Below, one piece after another: positions 1-9,072 of a stretch of 64,000 nt of DNA; the first letter of the stretch is position 1; each line of letters opens with the position of its first letter. The notes beneath the pieces are model-generated. The model had not been told where the DNA came from. It worked only from the letters and a program-made list of their open reading frames with translations, and made no database searches. The DNA comes from Limnohabitans sp. (lineage in GTDB: Bacteria; Pseudomonadota; Gammaproteobacteria; Burkholderiales; Burkholderiaceae_C). Position numbers and translations under genes: made by a program. The stretch is taken from positions 358,024-422,023 of the forward strand of contig NZ_JAAVVW010000002.1 of the NCBI RefSeq assembly GCF_023910625.1, in the 5' to 3' direction.

Positions 1-369
1 ACAACGCTCTTCACACGCCCCCGAGGCCACATTCACCAGCAACCACTGCCCCTTCAGGCTGGTCAGCGCCACATCCCGACCTTGCAGGTCTTTGGCTGCC
101 ACTTGAGGCATGTCTTTTTGCGGATCAATCAATTCGCCATGATTGCGACGCGCCTCTGGACGGATCACGTAGTAGGTGAAATACGAGGCCATCACTGGCG
201 ATGCACACACCAGCAACATGGCCAGCATTTTCAAGCGGCCCATGCGGGTTCTTTGGGCATCGGCCTGCAGCACTTCGCCTGGGTGCGGCACGGCATGAAC
301 GGTCATGACCAAAGGGTCGTCAGGCGGATTTCGGGCGTCGGCGGGGTTGGACAATTTGGAACCAGACAT
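1..369 (-). CDS. SCO-like/thioredoxin-fold cytochrome oxidase assembly protein (partial)
   Basis: The gene runs off the left edge, so only the first 123 codons are visible. Translation from the ATG at 369 gives a cytoplasmic N-terminus, one membrane segment at about residues 46-68, and then a periplasmic part with the text LKGQWLLVNVASGACEERC. The Cys-x3-Cys at residues 119 and 123 sits where SCO/thioredoxin-like proteins carry their copper or redox cysteines (usually CPDxC). Its start overlaps the SURF1 stop by 50 bp on the same strand, which fits an oxidase assembly operon. A role in copper delivery or thiol reduction for the CuA site is inferred from fold and context. The C-terminal histidine expected of SCO proteins lies outside the window. 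Confidence 0.75.
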   Translation of the reverse strand, partial: MSGSKLSNPADARNPPDDPLVMTVHAVPHPGEVLQADAQRTRMGRLKMLAMLLVCASPVMASYFTYYVIRPEARRNHGELIDPQKDMPQVAAKDLQGRDVALTSLKGQWLLVNVASGACEERC

Positions 370-1063
370 AAAGTAATGCGATCAGGGCACTGAGCCCAAA
401 CCACTGAAATGCATAACCGTGGTGTTTTTCAACACCACTGGCCACCACGGGCCATTCGCGCAACAAACCCTCGGATGCTTGGCCTGACTGCAACAAAGTC
501 AGCTCCAGCAGCTGCAGACCGATCTCTTGCCGAAAAGCTTGAAGGTCTAGATTTTGCCGTATCACACCGGATTCGACCCCACCGAAGTCATAGAGCCTTG
601 ACGGCCATGGGGCCAAATGACCTTGCACCTGCACAGTTCCCTGTGGTGTCTCAATCGGAGGCAAGGCGGTGCGATCGGAGAACACACGTTGGACCCAGCC
701 GCGCTGCACCAGCACGACCACCCCGGTTTCCTCAAGTCGCATGGGCGTCAACACAAAAAAACCGGGCTTACCGTTCATTTGCCGGTTTTCCAGATAAATG
801 GTGTGCTGCACCAACCACTGCCCCGTCAGCGCCATGCTGCGGTGAACCAGTCTGGCCCGCTGCTCGGCCGAAACATCAGGCCCGCCCAAACTGCGCCCGT
901 CCAGCACAGTTTGTCTGGCCTGAGCGGTCTTGGCCGCTTGCAAAGCCAGTTTCTCGGCCGCTCGCCCCAATTGCCAGAACCCCAAACAAGCGGTCAGCAA
1001 CACACCCGATGCAGCCAGCAGCAGCAACATTGCACCTGGCCAGCCCCTTGGTTTTTCAGTCAT
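320..1063 (-). CDS. SURF1 family cytochrome oxidase biogenesis protein
   Basis: This 247-residue protein has the SURF1/Shy1 layout: an N-terminal membrane helix at about 11-30 ending in GFWQLGRAAEK, a long periplasmic domain, and a C-terminal helix at about 214-236 ending in LYVWFQIV. SURF1 proteins help insert heme a into subunit I of aa3/caa3 oxidases. The gene is downstream of the oxidase structural genes on the same strand and overlaps the next gene by 50 bp. It is divergent from the small DUF2909 gene, whose ATG lies 15 bp upstream of the SURF1 ATG. Length and both helices are normal for the family. Confidence 0.9.
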   Translation of the reverse strand: MTEKPRGWPGAMLLLLAASGVLLTACLGFWQLGRAAEKLALQAAKTAQARQTVLDGRSLGGPDVSAEQRARLVHRSMALTGQWLVQHTIYLENRQMNGKPGFFVLTPMRLEETGVVVLVQRGWVQRVFSDRTALPPIETPQGTVQVQGHLAPWPSRLYDFGGVESGVIRQNLDLQAFRQEIGLQLLELTLLQSGQASEGLLREWPVVASGVEKHHGYAFQWFGLSALIALLYVWFQIVQPRRRPKSA

Positions 1064-1077
1064 TGGATAATGTGCCC

Positions 1078-1305
1078 ATGAAAATACTCGTTGCTCTCGC
1101 GTTCCTGGCCATTGTCATCAGTCTTGTCACGGCCCTGTTGTTCATGATGCGCAGCCCACCAGAGAATGGCCAGCCCCGCCCCAAAGGCAGCATGGCCACC
1201 GCCCTGGCTTTTCGCATCGGCCTGTCGGTGGTTCTTTTTGCCTGCGTGCTGCTCTCATGGAAGATGGGCTGGATCCATCCCACCGGTATTCCCCCTGGTG
1301 CTTGA
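1078..1305 (+). CDS. Twin transmembrane protein, DUF2909 family
   Basis: A 75-residue protein starting MKILVALAFLAIVISLV, with two predicted membrane helices at about residues 3-23 and 41-61 separated by a short basic, proline-rich loop (RSPPENGQPRPKG). This two-helix layout and its position beside SURF1 match the DUF2909 twin transmembrane proteins found in betaproteobacterial cytochrome oxidase loci. It is transcribed divergently from SURF1, so the 14 bp between them must hold overlapping leader sequences. The exact role is unknown; a part in oxidase assembly is inferred from context only. Confidence 0.75.
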   Translation: MKILVALAFLAIVISLVTALLFMMRSPPENGQPRPKGSMATALAFRIGLSVVLFACVLLSWKMGWIHPTGIPPGA

Positions 1306-1358
1306 ACCCCCTTCAAGTCACGACGCGAAGCCTTCACTGATTTGTGTTTCGAACCAAC

Positions 1359-1384
1359 AAAAAAGCGCCCGAGGGCGCTTTTTT
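1359..1384. terminator. Bidirectional rho-independent terminator
   Basis: A run of A, the arm GCGCC, the loop CGAG, the arm GGCGC and a run of T form a symmetrical hairpin. It lies between the end of the DUF2909 gene (plus strand) and the end of ctaE (minus strand). With A and T tracts on both sides it can end transcription from both directions. Confidence 0.85.
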
Positions 1385-1407
1385 ACAATGGCGTGGTCAC
1401 CTCCGCT

Positions 1408-2289
1408 TTACATCCAGTAAACAAGGATGTACAGACCCAACCAGACCACATCCACAAAGTGCCAGTACCATGCGGCGCCTTCGAAACCGAAGTGTCGATC
1501 TTTGGTGAAGTGTCCCTTTTGCAAACGCAGAGTAATGAACAAGAGCATCAGCATACCCACGAAGACGTGGAAGCCGTGGAAACCGGTCAGCATGTAAAAG
1601 GTCGAACCGTAGATGCCCGAGGATAACTTCAGGTTCAGATCGTTCCAAGCGTACGCATACTCATAGCCCTGAACGAACAGGAATACCGTTCCCAAAATGA
1701 CGGTCATCCACATGTACTTGATTGTTTTGCTCCGCTCACCGGCTTGGATGGCATGGTGCGCAATCGTGAGGGTCACCCCCGAAGTCAAAAGCAAAGCTGT
1801 GTTGATGGTGGGCAACCAGAAGGGGCCCATCGTCTTGAAGGGCTCGACGATGCCAGCAGGCGAGGTGGTGGCACCTGCCACCACGCTGGGCCATGCTGCC
1901 TTGAAATCGGGCCACAGCAAGGCGTTTTCCAGGCTACCCAAAGCAGGAATGGAATGCGAGCGCGCCCACCACAGGGCTGTGAAGAAAGCACCGAAGAACA
2001 TCACCTCAGAGAAGATGAACCAGGTCATGCTCCAGCGGTAAGAGAGGTCGATTTTGCGGCTGTACATGCCGCCTTCGCTTTCGGCAACCGCCTCCTTGAA
2101 CCATTGGTACAAAACCACCAGCCACCAGACCATGCCGCCGAACAGGGCATACCTGCCCCACTCAGAGCCGTTGATCCACTGACCCGCACCCAAAATGACA
2201 AAAAACAAACCAATGGCAGCCATCACGGGATGTCGTGATTCGTGCGGGACGTAGTAGTAAGGGGTTGTGCCGTGTGCTGCTGAACTCAT
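1408..2289 (-). CDS. ctaE: Cytochrome c oxidase subunit III
   Basis: This 293-residue multi-helix membrane protein carries subunit III hallmarks: the conserved segments FSEVMFFGAFFTALWWAR, HGFHVFVGMLML and, at the C-terminus, WYWHFVDVVWLGLYILVYW. Subunit III stabilises the proton-pumping core of aa3/caa3 oxidases in the inner membrane. The gene lies downstream of ctaD and ctaG on the same strand, as in other Burkholderiales. A terminator at 1359-1384 follows its stop. Length is normal and no defect is visible. Confidence 0.97.
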   Translation of the reverse strand: MSSAAHGTTPYYYVPHESRHPVMAAIGLFFVILGAGQWINGSEWGRYALFGGMVWWLVVLYQWFKEAVAESEGGMYSRKIDLSYRWSMTWFIFSEVMFFGAFFTALWWARSHSIPALGSLENALLWPDFKAAWPSVVAGATTSPAGIVEPFKTMGPFWLPTINTALLLTSGVTLTIAHHAIQAGERSKTIKYMWMTVILGTVFLFVQGYEYAYAWNDLNLKLSSGIYGSTFYMLTGFHGFHVFVGMLMLLFITLRLQKGHFTKDRHFGFEGAAWYWHFVDVVWLGLYILVYWM

Positions 2290-2333
2290 GGGGACTCCTG
2301 CTCTCTCTTCTTTCGAAATCTAATTTGCATGGT

Positions 2334-2561
2334 TTACAGGCCCATTGGCTGGACCACAACCCAATTGACCAGGGCAATCAGCCCCAATACAAATAACAAT
2401 GCCGCGCCGATGGCCACGCCGATGACGTGGAACGGGTTGAGCTTTTCAATGTCTTGCTGGCTTTCGGAATGCCTGCGAAGCCCGATAAAGGACCACAACA
2501 CAGCCGAAATGGTACGCAGCCAGTTTGTCGGGCGTTCAGAGGCCAAACGAGGTTCGGTCAT
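2334..2561 (-). CDS. DUF2970 domain membrane protein
   Basis: A 75-residue protein with a basic N-terminal half that includes TISAVLWSFIGLRRHS and a single C-terminal membrane helix (HVIGVAIGAALLFVLGLIAL). This matches DUF2970, a small family found in oxidase clusters between ctaG and the subunit III gene. Its start overlaps the ctaG stop by 4 bp (ATGA), so the two are probably translationally coupled. The function is not known; its fixed place in the operon suggests an accessory or assembly role in the oxidase. Confidence 0.8.
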   Translation of the reverse strand: MTEPRLASERPTNWLRTISAVLWSFIGLRRHSESQQDIEKLNPFHVIGVAIGAALLFVLGLIALVNWVVVQPMGL

Positions 2562-3184
2562 GAGCCCGCACCAGTGATGACCGACACCGGCTGCACGACG
2601 GCCAAGGGCGCAGTGGGCGCTGCTGGGGTTTTGCCACCCACCTCAAAAAAGGTGTAAGACAAGGTGATGGTCGTGACGTCTTTGGACAGCTTGGGGTCGA
2701 TCACGAAGGCCACAGGCCAGGCTTTCTTTTCCCCGGGCTCCAAGGTGTACTCGTTGAAGCAAAAGCATTCGAGCTTGTTGAAATGGCCTGCTGCTTGCTT
2801 GGGTGCGTAACTGGGAATGGCCTGTGCGGCCATGCGCCGGTTTTGCACGTTCTGAAACTCGTACATGACCGTGCTCAGTTCACCAGGGTGAACCTGCATG
2901 GAACGCTTTTCAGGCTTGAACTCCCAAGGACCGCGAACATTCGCATCAAACTCGACGGTAATGGTGCGACTGGTGTCCACCTGGCTGTTGCGCAGGACCT
3001 GCGCCGCTTGCGCGGCTTTGGAGTTGCCGGGCACCTGCGTTTCAGAGATGGACAAAACATTGATGCCCGTGATTTCACAAATGGCCTTGTAGATGGGCAC
3101 GAGCGCGTACCCAAAGCAGAACATGCCAACAGTCACCACCGCCAACTTGCCCACCATCTTCAGGTTTTCACCACGCAGGTTCAT
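2558..3184 (-). CDS. ctaG: Cytochrome c oxidase assembly protein CtaG/Cox11
   Basis: The 208-residue protein starts at MNLRGENLK. An in-frame upstream extension to 3226 has no Cox11 character and overlaps the small upstream gene, so the shorter start is preferred. A membrane anchor at about 11-31 (LAVVTVGMFCFGYALVPIY) is followed by a periplasmic beta domain with the copper-binding Cys-x-Cys in LECFCFNEYTLEPGE. Cox11 delivers copper to the CuB site of subunit I. The C-terminal part contains LSYTFFEVGG, typical of the family. It sits between the small assembly gene and DUF2970. Confidence 0.95.
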   Translation of the reverse strand: MNLRGENLKMVGKLAVVTVGMFCFGYALVPIYKAICEITGINVLSISETQVPGNSKAAQAAQVLRNSQVDTSRTITVEFDANVRGPWEFKPEKRSMQVHPGELSTVMYEFQNVQNRRMAAQAIPSYAPKQAAGHFNKLECFCFNEYTLEPGEKKAWPVAFVIDPKLSKDVTTITLSYTFFEVGGKTPAAPTAPLAVVQPVSVITGAGS

Positions 3185-3194
3185 TCGTTTTCTT

Positions 3195-3311
3195 TCAAGC
3201 TTGCAACAACACCAACCTGGCCACAAAACCGACCAGGACAGCCAAGGCCACCGAGGCCAGGATCAGGCCCAGCCGCAAGTTGCTTTTCTTTTGCTCGGGT
3301 GTCATGGCCAT
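3195..3311 (-). CDS. Cytochrome oxidase small assembly protein
   Basis: A 38-residue reading frame, MAMTPEQKKSNLRLGLI and onward, fills the gap between ctaD and ctaG. It has a short basic N-terminus and one membrane helix, and ends ARLVLLQA. Small single-helix proteins with an EQKKxNxRLGL motif in exactly this position are annotated as cytochrome oxidase small assembly proteins in Burkholderiales. The start could also be the second ATG at 3305. Ten bases separate its stop from the ctaG start. Confidence 0.75.
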   Translation of the reverse strand: MAMTPEQKKSNLRLGLILASVALAVLVGFVARLVLLQA

Positions 3312-3316
3312 GGGAA

Positions 3317-4933
3317 TCAACCAATCACTCGGGTCGCGCTAGCGTCCAGCTTGGGTGGGTTTTCAAAGGTGTGGAATGGGGCGGGCGATGGCACTTCCCA
3401 CTCGAGACCTTCGGCCGCTTCCCAAGGCTTTTGGGGAGCTTTTTCGCCTTTTCCCAGCATCGCTGGCAGCACGATGAACAAGAAGAAATAGACCTGAGCA
3501 AAGCCGAAGAAGAAGGCCCCCACCGAGGCGATCATGTTGAAGTCGGTGAACTGCATGGGGTAATCGGCATAGCGACGGGGCATGCCGGCAAGACCCAGGA
3601 AGTGCATTGGGAAGAAGGTGATGTTGAAGGAAATCAGCGACCACCAGAAGTGAATCTTGCCGCGTGTTTCGTTGTACATGACACCGGTCCACTTGGGAAT
3701 CCAGTAGTAAACACCGGCGAACAAGGCAAACAAGGAACCCGCCACCAGCACATAGTGGAAGTGAGCCACCACGTAATAAGTGTCTTGCAGTTGGATGTCG
3801 ATCGGGGCCATGGCCAGGATCAGGCCAGTGAACCCCCCCATGGTGAACACAAAGATGAATCCCACCGAAAACAGCATGGGGGTTTCAAAGGTCATGGAGC
3901 CGCGCCACATGGTAGCGATCCAGTTAAAGATCTTCACAGCCGTCGGCACAGCGATCAACATCGTGGCGTACATGAAGAACAACTGACCCGTCACTGGCAT
4001 TCCGGTGGTGAACATGTGGTGCGCCCAGACGATGAACGACAGGATGGCGATGGACGATGTGGCGTACACCATGGAGGCATAGCCGAACAGCTTCTTGCGT
4101 GCGAAAGCAGGCACGATCTGGCTGATGATGCCAAAAGCCGGCAAGATCATGATGTACACCTCGGGGTGACCGAAGAACCAGAAGATGTGCTGGTACATGA
4201 CCGGGTCGCCGCCGCCTGCGGGATTGAAGAAACTGGTGCCGAAGTGGCGGTCAGTCAAAGTCATGGTGATCGCGCCGGCCAACACAGGCATCACGGCGAT
4301 CAGCAAGTACGCAGTGATCAACCATGTCCAGGCGAACATGGGCATCTTCATCAAAGTCATACCAGGGGCGCGCATGTTCAGAATGGTCACGATGATGTTG
4401 ATCGAGCCCATGATGGACGAAGCACCCAGGATGTGCATCGCGAAAATTGCCGCATCCATCGATGGCCCCATTTGAAGCGTCAGCGGTGCGTACAAGGTCC
4501 AGCCCGCTGCGGGTGCACCGCCAGGCATGAAAAAGGAACCGGCCAGGATCAAACCAGCAGGAATCATCAGCCAGAAGCTGAAGTTGTTCATGCGGGCAAA
4601 GGCCATGTCAGACGCGCCGATTTGCAATGGCAGCATCCAGTTCGCAAAGCCCACAAAGGCAGGCATGATCGCGCCGAACACCATGATGATGCCGTGCATG
4701 GTGGTGAACTGGTTGAACAACTCGGGGTTGACGATCTGCAAACCGGGCTGGAACAACTCGGCACGGATGCCCAGCGCCAGCACGCCGCCTATCATCAGCA
4801 TGGCAAAACTGAACAGGAGGTAAAGGGTACCGATGTCTTTGTGATTGGTGGCATACACCCAACGGCGCCAGCCTGCAGGCGCGTGACCGTGATCGTCATG
4901 GGCATGATCGTGATGGTCTAGAACGGCACTCAT
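3317..4933 (-). CDS. ctaD: Cytochrome c oxidase subunit I (caa3/aa3 type)
   Basis: This 538-residue subunit carries the heme a, heme a3 and CuB centre of the proton-pumping terminal oxidase. Visible ligand regions include [14 protein letters not shown] (low-spin heme side), [18 protein letters not shown] and [11 protein letters not shown] (CuB histidines), and [14 protein letters not shown] (heme histidines). The N-terminus is unusually histidine-rich ([13 protein letters not shown], residues 7-19), which could bind metal but is also seen in relatives. It lies 32 bp downstream of ctaC and 5 bp upstream of the small assembly gene, all on one strand. Confidence 0.98.
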   Translation of the reverse strand: MSAVLDHHDHAHDDHGHAPAGWRRWVYATNHKDIGTLYLLFSFAMLMIGGVLALGIRAELFQPGLQIVNPELFNQFTTMHGIIMVFGAIMPAFVGFANWMLPLQIGASDMAFARMNNFSFWLMIPAGLILAGSFFMPGGAPAAGWTLYAPLTLQMGPSMDAAIFAMHILGASSIMGSINIIVTILNMRAPGMTLMKMPMFAWTWLITAYLLIAVMPVLAGAITMTLTDRHFGTSFFNPAGGGDPVMYQHIFWFFGHPEVYIMILPAFGIISQIVPAFARKKLFGYASMVYATSSIAILSFIVWAHHMFTTGMPVTGQLFFMYATMLIAVPTAVKIFNWIATMWRGSMTFETPMLFSVGFIFVFTMGGFTGLILAMAPIDIQLQDTYYVVAHFHYVLVAGSLFALFAGVYYWIPKWTGVMYNETRGKIHFWWSLISFNITFFPMHFLGLAGMPRRYADYPMQFTDFNMIASVGAFFFGFAQVYFFLFIVLPAMLGKGEKAPQKPWEAAEGLEWEVPSPAPFHTFENPPKLDASATRVIG

Positions 4934-4965
4934 CTTGATTTCCTTTGATTTGAATACGGTACGGC

Positions 4966-6138
4966 TTACTTGCGAGCGGCAAGAATGTCAGCCGGTTGCA
5001 CGATTTGCCCGGTCTTGTTAGACCAGTTGTTTTTGGTGTAGGTGATGACGGCAGCGATTTCGGTATCGGACAACTGCTTCCAGGCTGGCATGGCACCGTT
5101 AGCGGCACCGTTGAGCATGATTGCAATTTGTTTGGACTTGTCAGCATCCAGCACGATCGAAGAACCATCGACCGCCTTGATGGAGCCAGCGCCCTTGCCG
5201 CTGGCCTGGTGGCAGGCCGCGCAGTTGGCGGCATAAACCTTTTCACCGCGCTTGGACAGGTCATCCAAGGCCCATACCTTAGCCGGATCATCGGCTTTGG
5301 CGGCTTGTTTTTTCTTCTCGGTGTCCACCCAGGCAGCGTAATCGGTTGCCGACAGGACCCTCACATGGATGGGCATGTAAGCATGCTCTTTACCGCACAA
5401 CTCTTGGCACTGACCATAGAAATCGCCTGTTTTCTCTGCGCGGAACCAGGTGTCACGTACAAAACCGGGGATCGCGTCTTGCTTGATGCCGAAAGCAGGG
5501 ACAGCAAACGCATGAATCACGTCATTGGCGGTGGTAATGACACGGATTTTCTGGCCCACGGGCACGACCAGAGGGTTGTCCACTTTGAGTAGGTAGTTGT
5601 CACCCAATGGCTTGCCTGCGTCGGACATGGCGCGCTGCGAGGAGTCCAGAGTGGAGATGTAGCTCAGACCTTCACCCTCACCCTTGATGTAGTCATAACC
5701 CCACTTCCACTGGTAACCGGTGACCTTGACGGTCAGATCTGCATTGGTGGTGTCTTTCTGGGCCACCAGCACCTTGGTGGCTGGCAAAGCCATCAGGATC
5801 ACGATCACGAAAGGCACAGCCGTCCACAAAATTTCGACAGACATGGAGTCAGTGAAAGTGGCGGGCTTGTGGCCCACCGATTTGCGATGCTTCCAGATGG
5901 AGTAGAACATGACCGCGAACACGGCCACGAACACCACGCTGCAGATGATCAACATGAACCAATGAAGCCAATGCTGCTCTTCGGCGATCTTGGTCACAGG
6001 CGGGTGCATGTTGAGCTGGTTGACCGCTGGGCCACCGGGCAAATCATTGACCGCAAAGGCCGCAGTGGCCAGCCAGGCCCCCACAAAAATGCCCGCGCGG
6101 GACAGCAGCGAAGCAAATTGGTTGGAAATATTCTTCAT
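4966..6138 (-). CDS. ctaC: Cytochrome c oxidase subunit II with C-terminal cytochrome c domain
   Basis: The start at [12 protein letters not shown] is preferred because it opens a signal peptide; the reading frame extends upstream without homologous character. The 390-residue protein has a signal segment, two membrane helices (about 55-80 and 100-120), the CuA loop [18 protein letters not shown], and a C-terminal domain with [12 protein letters not shown] (CxxCH heme attachment) and a later NGAMPAW methionine. The fused cytochrome c domain makes this a caa3-type subunit II, which accepts electrons from soluble cytochrome c at the CuA site. It is the first structural gene of the oxidase cluster. 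Confidence 0.96.
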   Translation of the reverse strand: MKNISNQFASLLSRAGIFVGAWLATAAFAVNDLPGGPAVNQLNMHPPVTKIAEEQHWLHWFMLIICSVVFVAVFAVMFYSIWKHRKSVGHKPATFTDSMSVEILWTAVPFVIVILMALPATKVLVAQKDTTNADLTVKVTGYQWKWGYDYIKGEGEGLSYISTLDSSQRAMSDAGKPLGDNYLLKVDNPLVVPVGQKIRVITTANDVIHAFAVPAFGIKQDAIPGFVRDTWFRAEKTGDFYGQCQELCGKEHAYMPIHVRVLSATDYAAWVDTEKKKQAAKADDPAKVWALDDLSKRGEKVYAANCAACHQASGKGAGSIKAVDGSSIVLDADKSKQIAIMLNGAANGAMPAWKQLSDTEIAAVITYTKNNWSNKTGQIVQPADILAARK

Positions 6139-6214
6139 GGTTCTCACTAACTTCCAAGACTCTATTGAACTCACACTTTTGGCAAACTGAACGATTCCAA
6201 GTTGCCACCGGGCA

Positions 6215-6691
6215 TCACGCGGAACGCAATGCCTTCCTGATTTCACGCGCCAGCACTTGCCGGAGCTCGGGACGAACAAAGCGACCCACCTCAATCGAGC
6301 GCCCTTGTCCTGACAATTCAATCAGACTCAGATCACCGGACTTGGGCTCAACCCTCACCCATTGACGCTCAAATTCTGCCCTTTGCAGGCGCCCGGCAGT
6401 TTCCAACTCAACCACCAGATTCCCCCCTTGCAGAGAGATCGATTCACCATCTGCCGCATGACGCGCATAGACCAAAAAGGCCAAACCCACCACCAGCACC
6501 TCAAGTCCAGCAAAGGCCAGAACTACGGCAGCCCCCTGTATCCAGAAGAAAATTCCGATACCCAGAGACACTGCACACAACGACAAATAAAGCCAAGCCA
6601 ATTGAACTGGCGTGATTGAGCAATTGCGTTTAAGCCGCCAATGAATGGCAGGCCCAGAGATTTGTGCAAACTGATAAGCCTGATTTGACAT
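6215..6691 (-). CDS. DUF2244 domain membrane protein
   Basis: A 158-residue protein with a short N-terminal domain containing the DUF2244 hallmark LKRNCSITPVQL, two closely spaced membrane helices (about 29-50 and 55-75), and a C-terminal beta-rich domain ending RFVRPELRQVLAREIRKAL. DUF2244 genes are commonly found just upstream of the subunit II gene in Burkholderiales, as here (76 bp gap, same strand). The function is unknown; association with the oxidase is inferred from conserved position. Confidence 0.85.
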   Translation of the reverse strand: MSNQAYQFAQISGPAIHWRLKRNCSITPVQLAWLYLSLCAVSLGIGIFFWIQGAAVVLAFAGLEVLVVGLAFLVYARHAADGESISLQGGNLVVELETAGRLQRAEFERQWVRVEPKSGDLSLIELSGQGRSIEVGRFVRPELRQVLAREIRKALRSA

Positions 6692-6792
6692 CCGTCAACT
6701 TTCAACAACCCAATATGTAACCAAGCAAGCACCGCAGACAATTGCGGGAGGATTTTACCCGAGATCAATGCTGCTTTTGACAAATCTCAATC

Positions 6793-7704
6793 TTAGGCCG
6801 ACATACCCCCAGACGAACGCAGCATATTGCGCATTTGAGACAGGCCGATTTCAGTTTTTGTTGCCAACTTGACTCTGGGTAAAGGCTTCAGTGCATGGCC
6901 ATAAACGATTTCAAAACTCAGTGAAAGTCGTCCATCCGCCTCGGTTCGAGCCAAAGTCATCAATGCGGTGGTCAGGGATTGCTTCCAGGCGCGGCCTCTT
7001 AAGCCGGCAAAACGGTGGATGTGCAAATTTTGCCCCAACTCGCGCAACTCCCGCAAAAGGCTCTCTGGAGAAGCGTAGGTCAAGGTGATTCTCTCCATGT
7101 CCATGACTGGCTCGGCAAACCCGGCTTGCACCAACATATCCCCCCAATCGTGCATATCGGTGAATTCATGCGATGGCTCAGGCCACCCTGCACATGCATA
7201 CACTGCCCGCAACTCCCGCAGGGTGTCAGGCCCCAAACACGAGAACATCAAAAAACCATTGACTGCAAGAGCTTGATGCCAGGTCTGCAACAAGCCTTGG
7301 GGGTCTGGGCACGTGTGCAATTGCATGTTGGCCCAAAGCATGTCGAGGCTTTGCTCTGCGGGTTGCCCCACTAGTTGCCTGCGACCAGATCCATTGATCA
7401 CTTGCCACCATTTGCGCGCGCACAGCGACTGAGCCTCTTGTCTGTGCCCGAGGTTTTCACAAGCCAACCATGCACGGGCATCCGGGTAGCGCTGGACAAG
7501 CGCAGCATGAGCCTTCACCCCTCCACGCAGCGGCTCCCAATGAGCCCACTGCCGCGGCTTTAATTTGATGAAGTCCAGACGCTCTTGCATCCGCGAGGCC
7601 ACTTCTTCATGCAACCAGGGAGAATTGAGTGCAGACAAAGGTTTGGCCAGCCAACGTGCAGCAGCCACAGGGTCCAAGGAAGGGGGACGAGAAACTGGAA
7701 ACAT
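6793..7704 (-). CDS. BioC-like methyltransferase-fold protein, degenerate SAM motif
   Basis: A 303-residue protein starting at MFPVSRPPS (an upstream in-frame start at 7752 is possible). It resembles malonyl-ACP methyltransferase BioC at both ends: LHEEVASRMQERLDFIKLKP near the N-terminus and NGFLMFSCLGPDTLRELR in the middle. Between these, where BioC and other class I methyltransferases have a glycine-rich SAM loop (DLGCGTG), this protein reads RQWAHWEPLRGGVKAHAAL. The motif is therefore missing or strongly altered, and catalytic activity is doubtful. No biotin genes are nearby. A former BioC paralogue with a changed function is the best guess. Confidence 0.7.
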   Translation of the reverse strand: MFPVSRPPSLDPVAAARWLAKPLSALNSPWLHEEVASRMQERLDFIKLKPRQWAHWEPLRGGVKAHAALVQRYPDARAWLACENLGHRQEAQSLCARKWWQVINGSGRRQLVGQPAEQSLDMLWANMQLHTCPDPQGLLQTWHQALAVNGFLMFSCLGPDTLRELRAVYACAGWPEPSHEFTDMHDWGDMLVQAGFAEPVMDMERITLTYASPESLLRELRELGQNLHIHRFAGLRGRAWKQSLTTALMTLARTEADGRLSLSFEIVYGHALKPLPRVKLATKTEIGLSQMRNMLRSSGGMSA

Positions 7705-7805
7705 GAGTGGAGTATTCAAATTCAAGTAGAGCTGGCCATGGCGACCTCGCACTTTTGCAATCTATCACCCTTGATCTCGGATCATGTGTTGAGTATATTG
7801 AACCG

Positions 7806-8531
7806 ATGAAGACTTTGAGCTGGGCAGTCCACCATTTTGAGGGTTTTTGGCGCTGCTTGCCCAGCCGATGCGCTGTGTGCCTGAGCTGGCCAAACAGCCC
7901 CTTGTGCGAAGCATGCGTGAGCCAATTTGCTCAACCCCAGCACCGCTGCAGTGGGTGCGCATTGCCTTTGAGCCCACCCCAACACCGCTGTCCAAGCTGC
8001 CTGGCCCACCCCCCTCCATTGGACTTGTGTGTTGCCGCGGTCCCTTATGCCTGGCCTTGGGTCGACCTGATTGCCCGATACAAATTTCATCAGCAGGCTG
8101 GTTGGTCTAGCACTTTGGCCACCTTGATGCTGAGCACACCTTGGGCTGAAGACACCCTGGAAAAGGCCGACCTCGTTTTACCCATACCCCTGTCCCCGCA
8201 ACGCCTGGCTCATCGCGGATACAACCAGTCATGGCTACTGGCAAAGCAACTTTGCCCCAGCAAAGCCAATGCCCAATTGCTTCTGCGCACAAGAGACACC
8301 CCATCACAGCGGAATTTACCGCGCGCTGAACGGCTGGCCAATTTAATCGGCGCATTTGCAGTAGAGCCCTTGAAAGCGGCAGAGTTAAGGGGAAAGCGTG
8401 TGGTACTGGTCGACGATGTGATGACCAGTGGGGCATCCATGCACAGTGCCGCCAGGGTGTTGCGACAGGCCGGAGTGTTACACATCAGCGCATTGGTTCT
8501 GGCCAGGACCGAATCCCGCAGTTTGGACTGA
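7806..8531 (+). CDS. comF: ComF family protein (phosphoribosyltransferase fold)
   Basis: A 241-residue protein whose N-terminal third has paired zinc-binding cysteines (CAVC, CEAC, CSGC, CPSC) and whose C-terminal part carries the phosphoribosyl-pyrophosphate loop RVVLVDDVMTSGAS. A HRGYNQSWLLAKQL segment also matches the family. ComF proteins support DNA uptake during natural transformation in some bacteria, but many members have no proven role. The gene is divergent from the BioC-like gene, an arrangement often seen in betaproteobacteria, and precedes trmL by 43 bp on the same strand. Confidence 0.88.
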   Translation: MKTLSWAVHHFEGFWRCLPSRCAVCLSWPNSPLCEACVSQFAQPQHRCSGCALPLSPPQHRCPSCLAHPPPLDLCVAAVPYAWPWVDLIARYKFHQQAGWSSTLATLMLSTPWAEDTLEKADLVLPIPLSPQRLAHRGYNQSWLLAKQLCPSKANAQLLLRTRDTPSQRNLPRAERLANLIGAFAVEPLKAAELRGKRVVLVDDVMTSGASMHSAARVLRQAGVLHISALVLARTESRSLD

Positions 8532-8574
8532 AGCGCTGGCCAGGCTTGAAACTTCCCAAGGCACAATAGCGTCC

Positions 8575-9072
8575 ATGTTTCATATTGTCCTGGTAGAACC
8601 TGAAATCCCGCCCAACACGGGCAACGTCATCCGATTGGCGGCCAACACCGGCTGCACTTTGCACTTGGTCGAGCCCCTGGGTTTTTCGATGGATGACAAA
8701 CACATGCGACGGGCCGGACTGGATTACCATGAATACGCCGATTTGAGGCGTCATTCAACCTGGGAAAATTTTCTGGCCGACGAAAACCCCGCCCTTGATC
8801 GCATGTTTGCCCTGACCACCAAAGGAAGCCGATCCGCATTCGAGGTAGAGTTCAAGTTGGGCGATTGGTTGATTTTTGGCGCTGAGACACGGGGCCTTTC
8901 ACCCGAATTGCGCGAGCAGTTTCCGCCTGTTCAGCGCATCAAACTTCCTATGCGGGACGGACAACGCAGCTTGAATTTATCGAATGCGGTGGCTGTCACC
9001 GTGTTCGAGGCCTGGAGACAAAACGAGTTTGGTGGCAACTATCAGCACCCCTGCGCTTCGGATCAAGGGTAA
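8575..9072 (+). CDS. trmL: tRNA (cytidine(34)-2'-O)-methyltransferase TrmL
   Basis: This 165-residue protein is a minimal SPOUT (knotted) methyltransferase. Motifs visible are VEPEIPPNTGNVIRLAANTG at the N-terminus, the SAM-site GAETRGLS, and the C-terminal knot LPMRDGQRSLNLSNAVAV. TrmL methylates the ribose of the wobble base in tRNA-Leu isoacceptors. The start at MFHIVLVEPE is chosen because homology begins exactly there; the frame stays open upstream into comF. The last 10 bp overlap the end of the convergent MaoC gene. Confidence 0.93.
   Translation: MFHIVLVEPEIPPNTGNVIRLAANTGCTLHLVEPLGFSMDDKHMRRAGLDYHEYADLRRHSTWENFLADENPALDRMFALTTKGSRSAFEVEFKLGDWLIFGAETRGLSPELREQFPPVQRIKLPMRDGQRSLNLSNAVAVTVFEAWRQNEFGGNYQHPCASDQG

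Noticed and set aside
2783-4921. Plus-strand open frame of 712 codons opposite ctaD and ctaG
   Set aside because: It is a mirror of high-GC coding sequence on the other strand, has no domain, and is rich in His, Gly and Arg as such shadows are.
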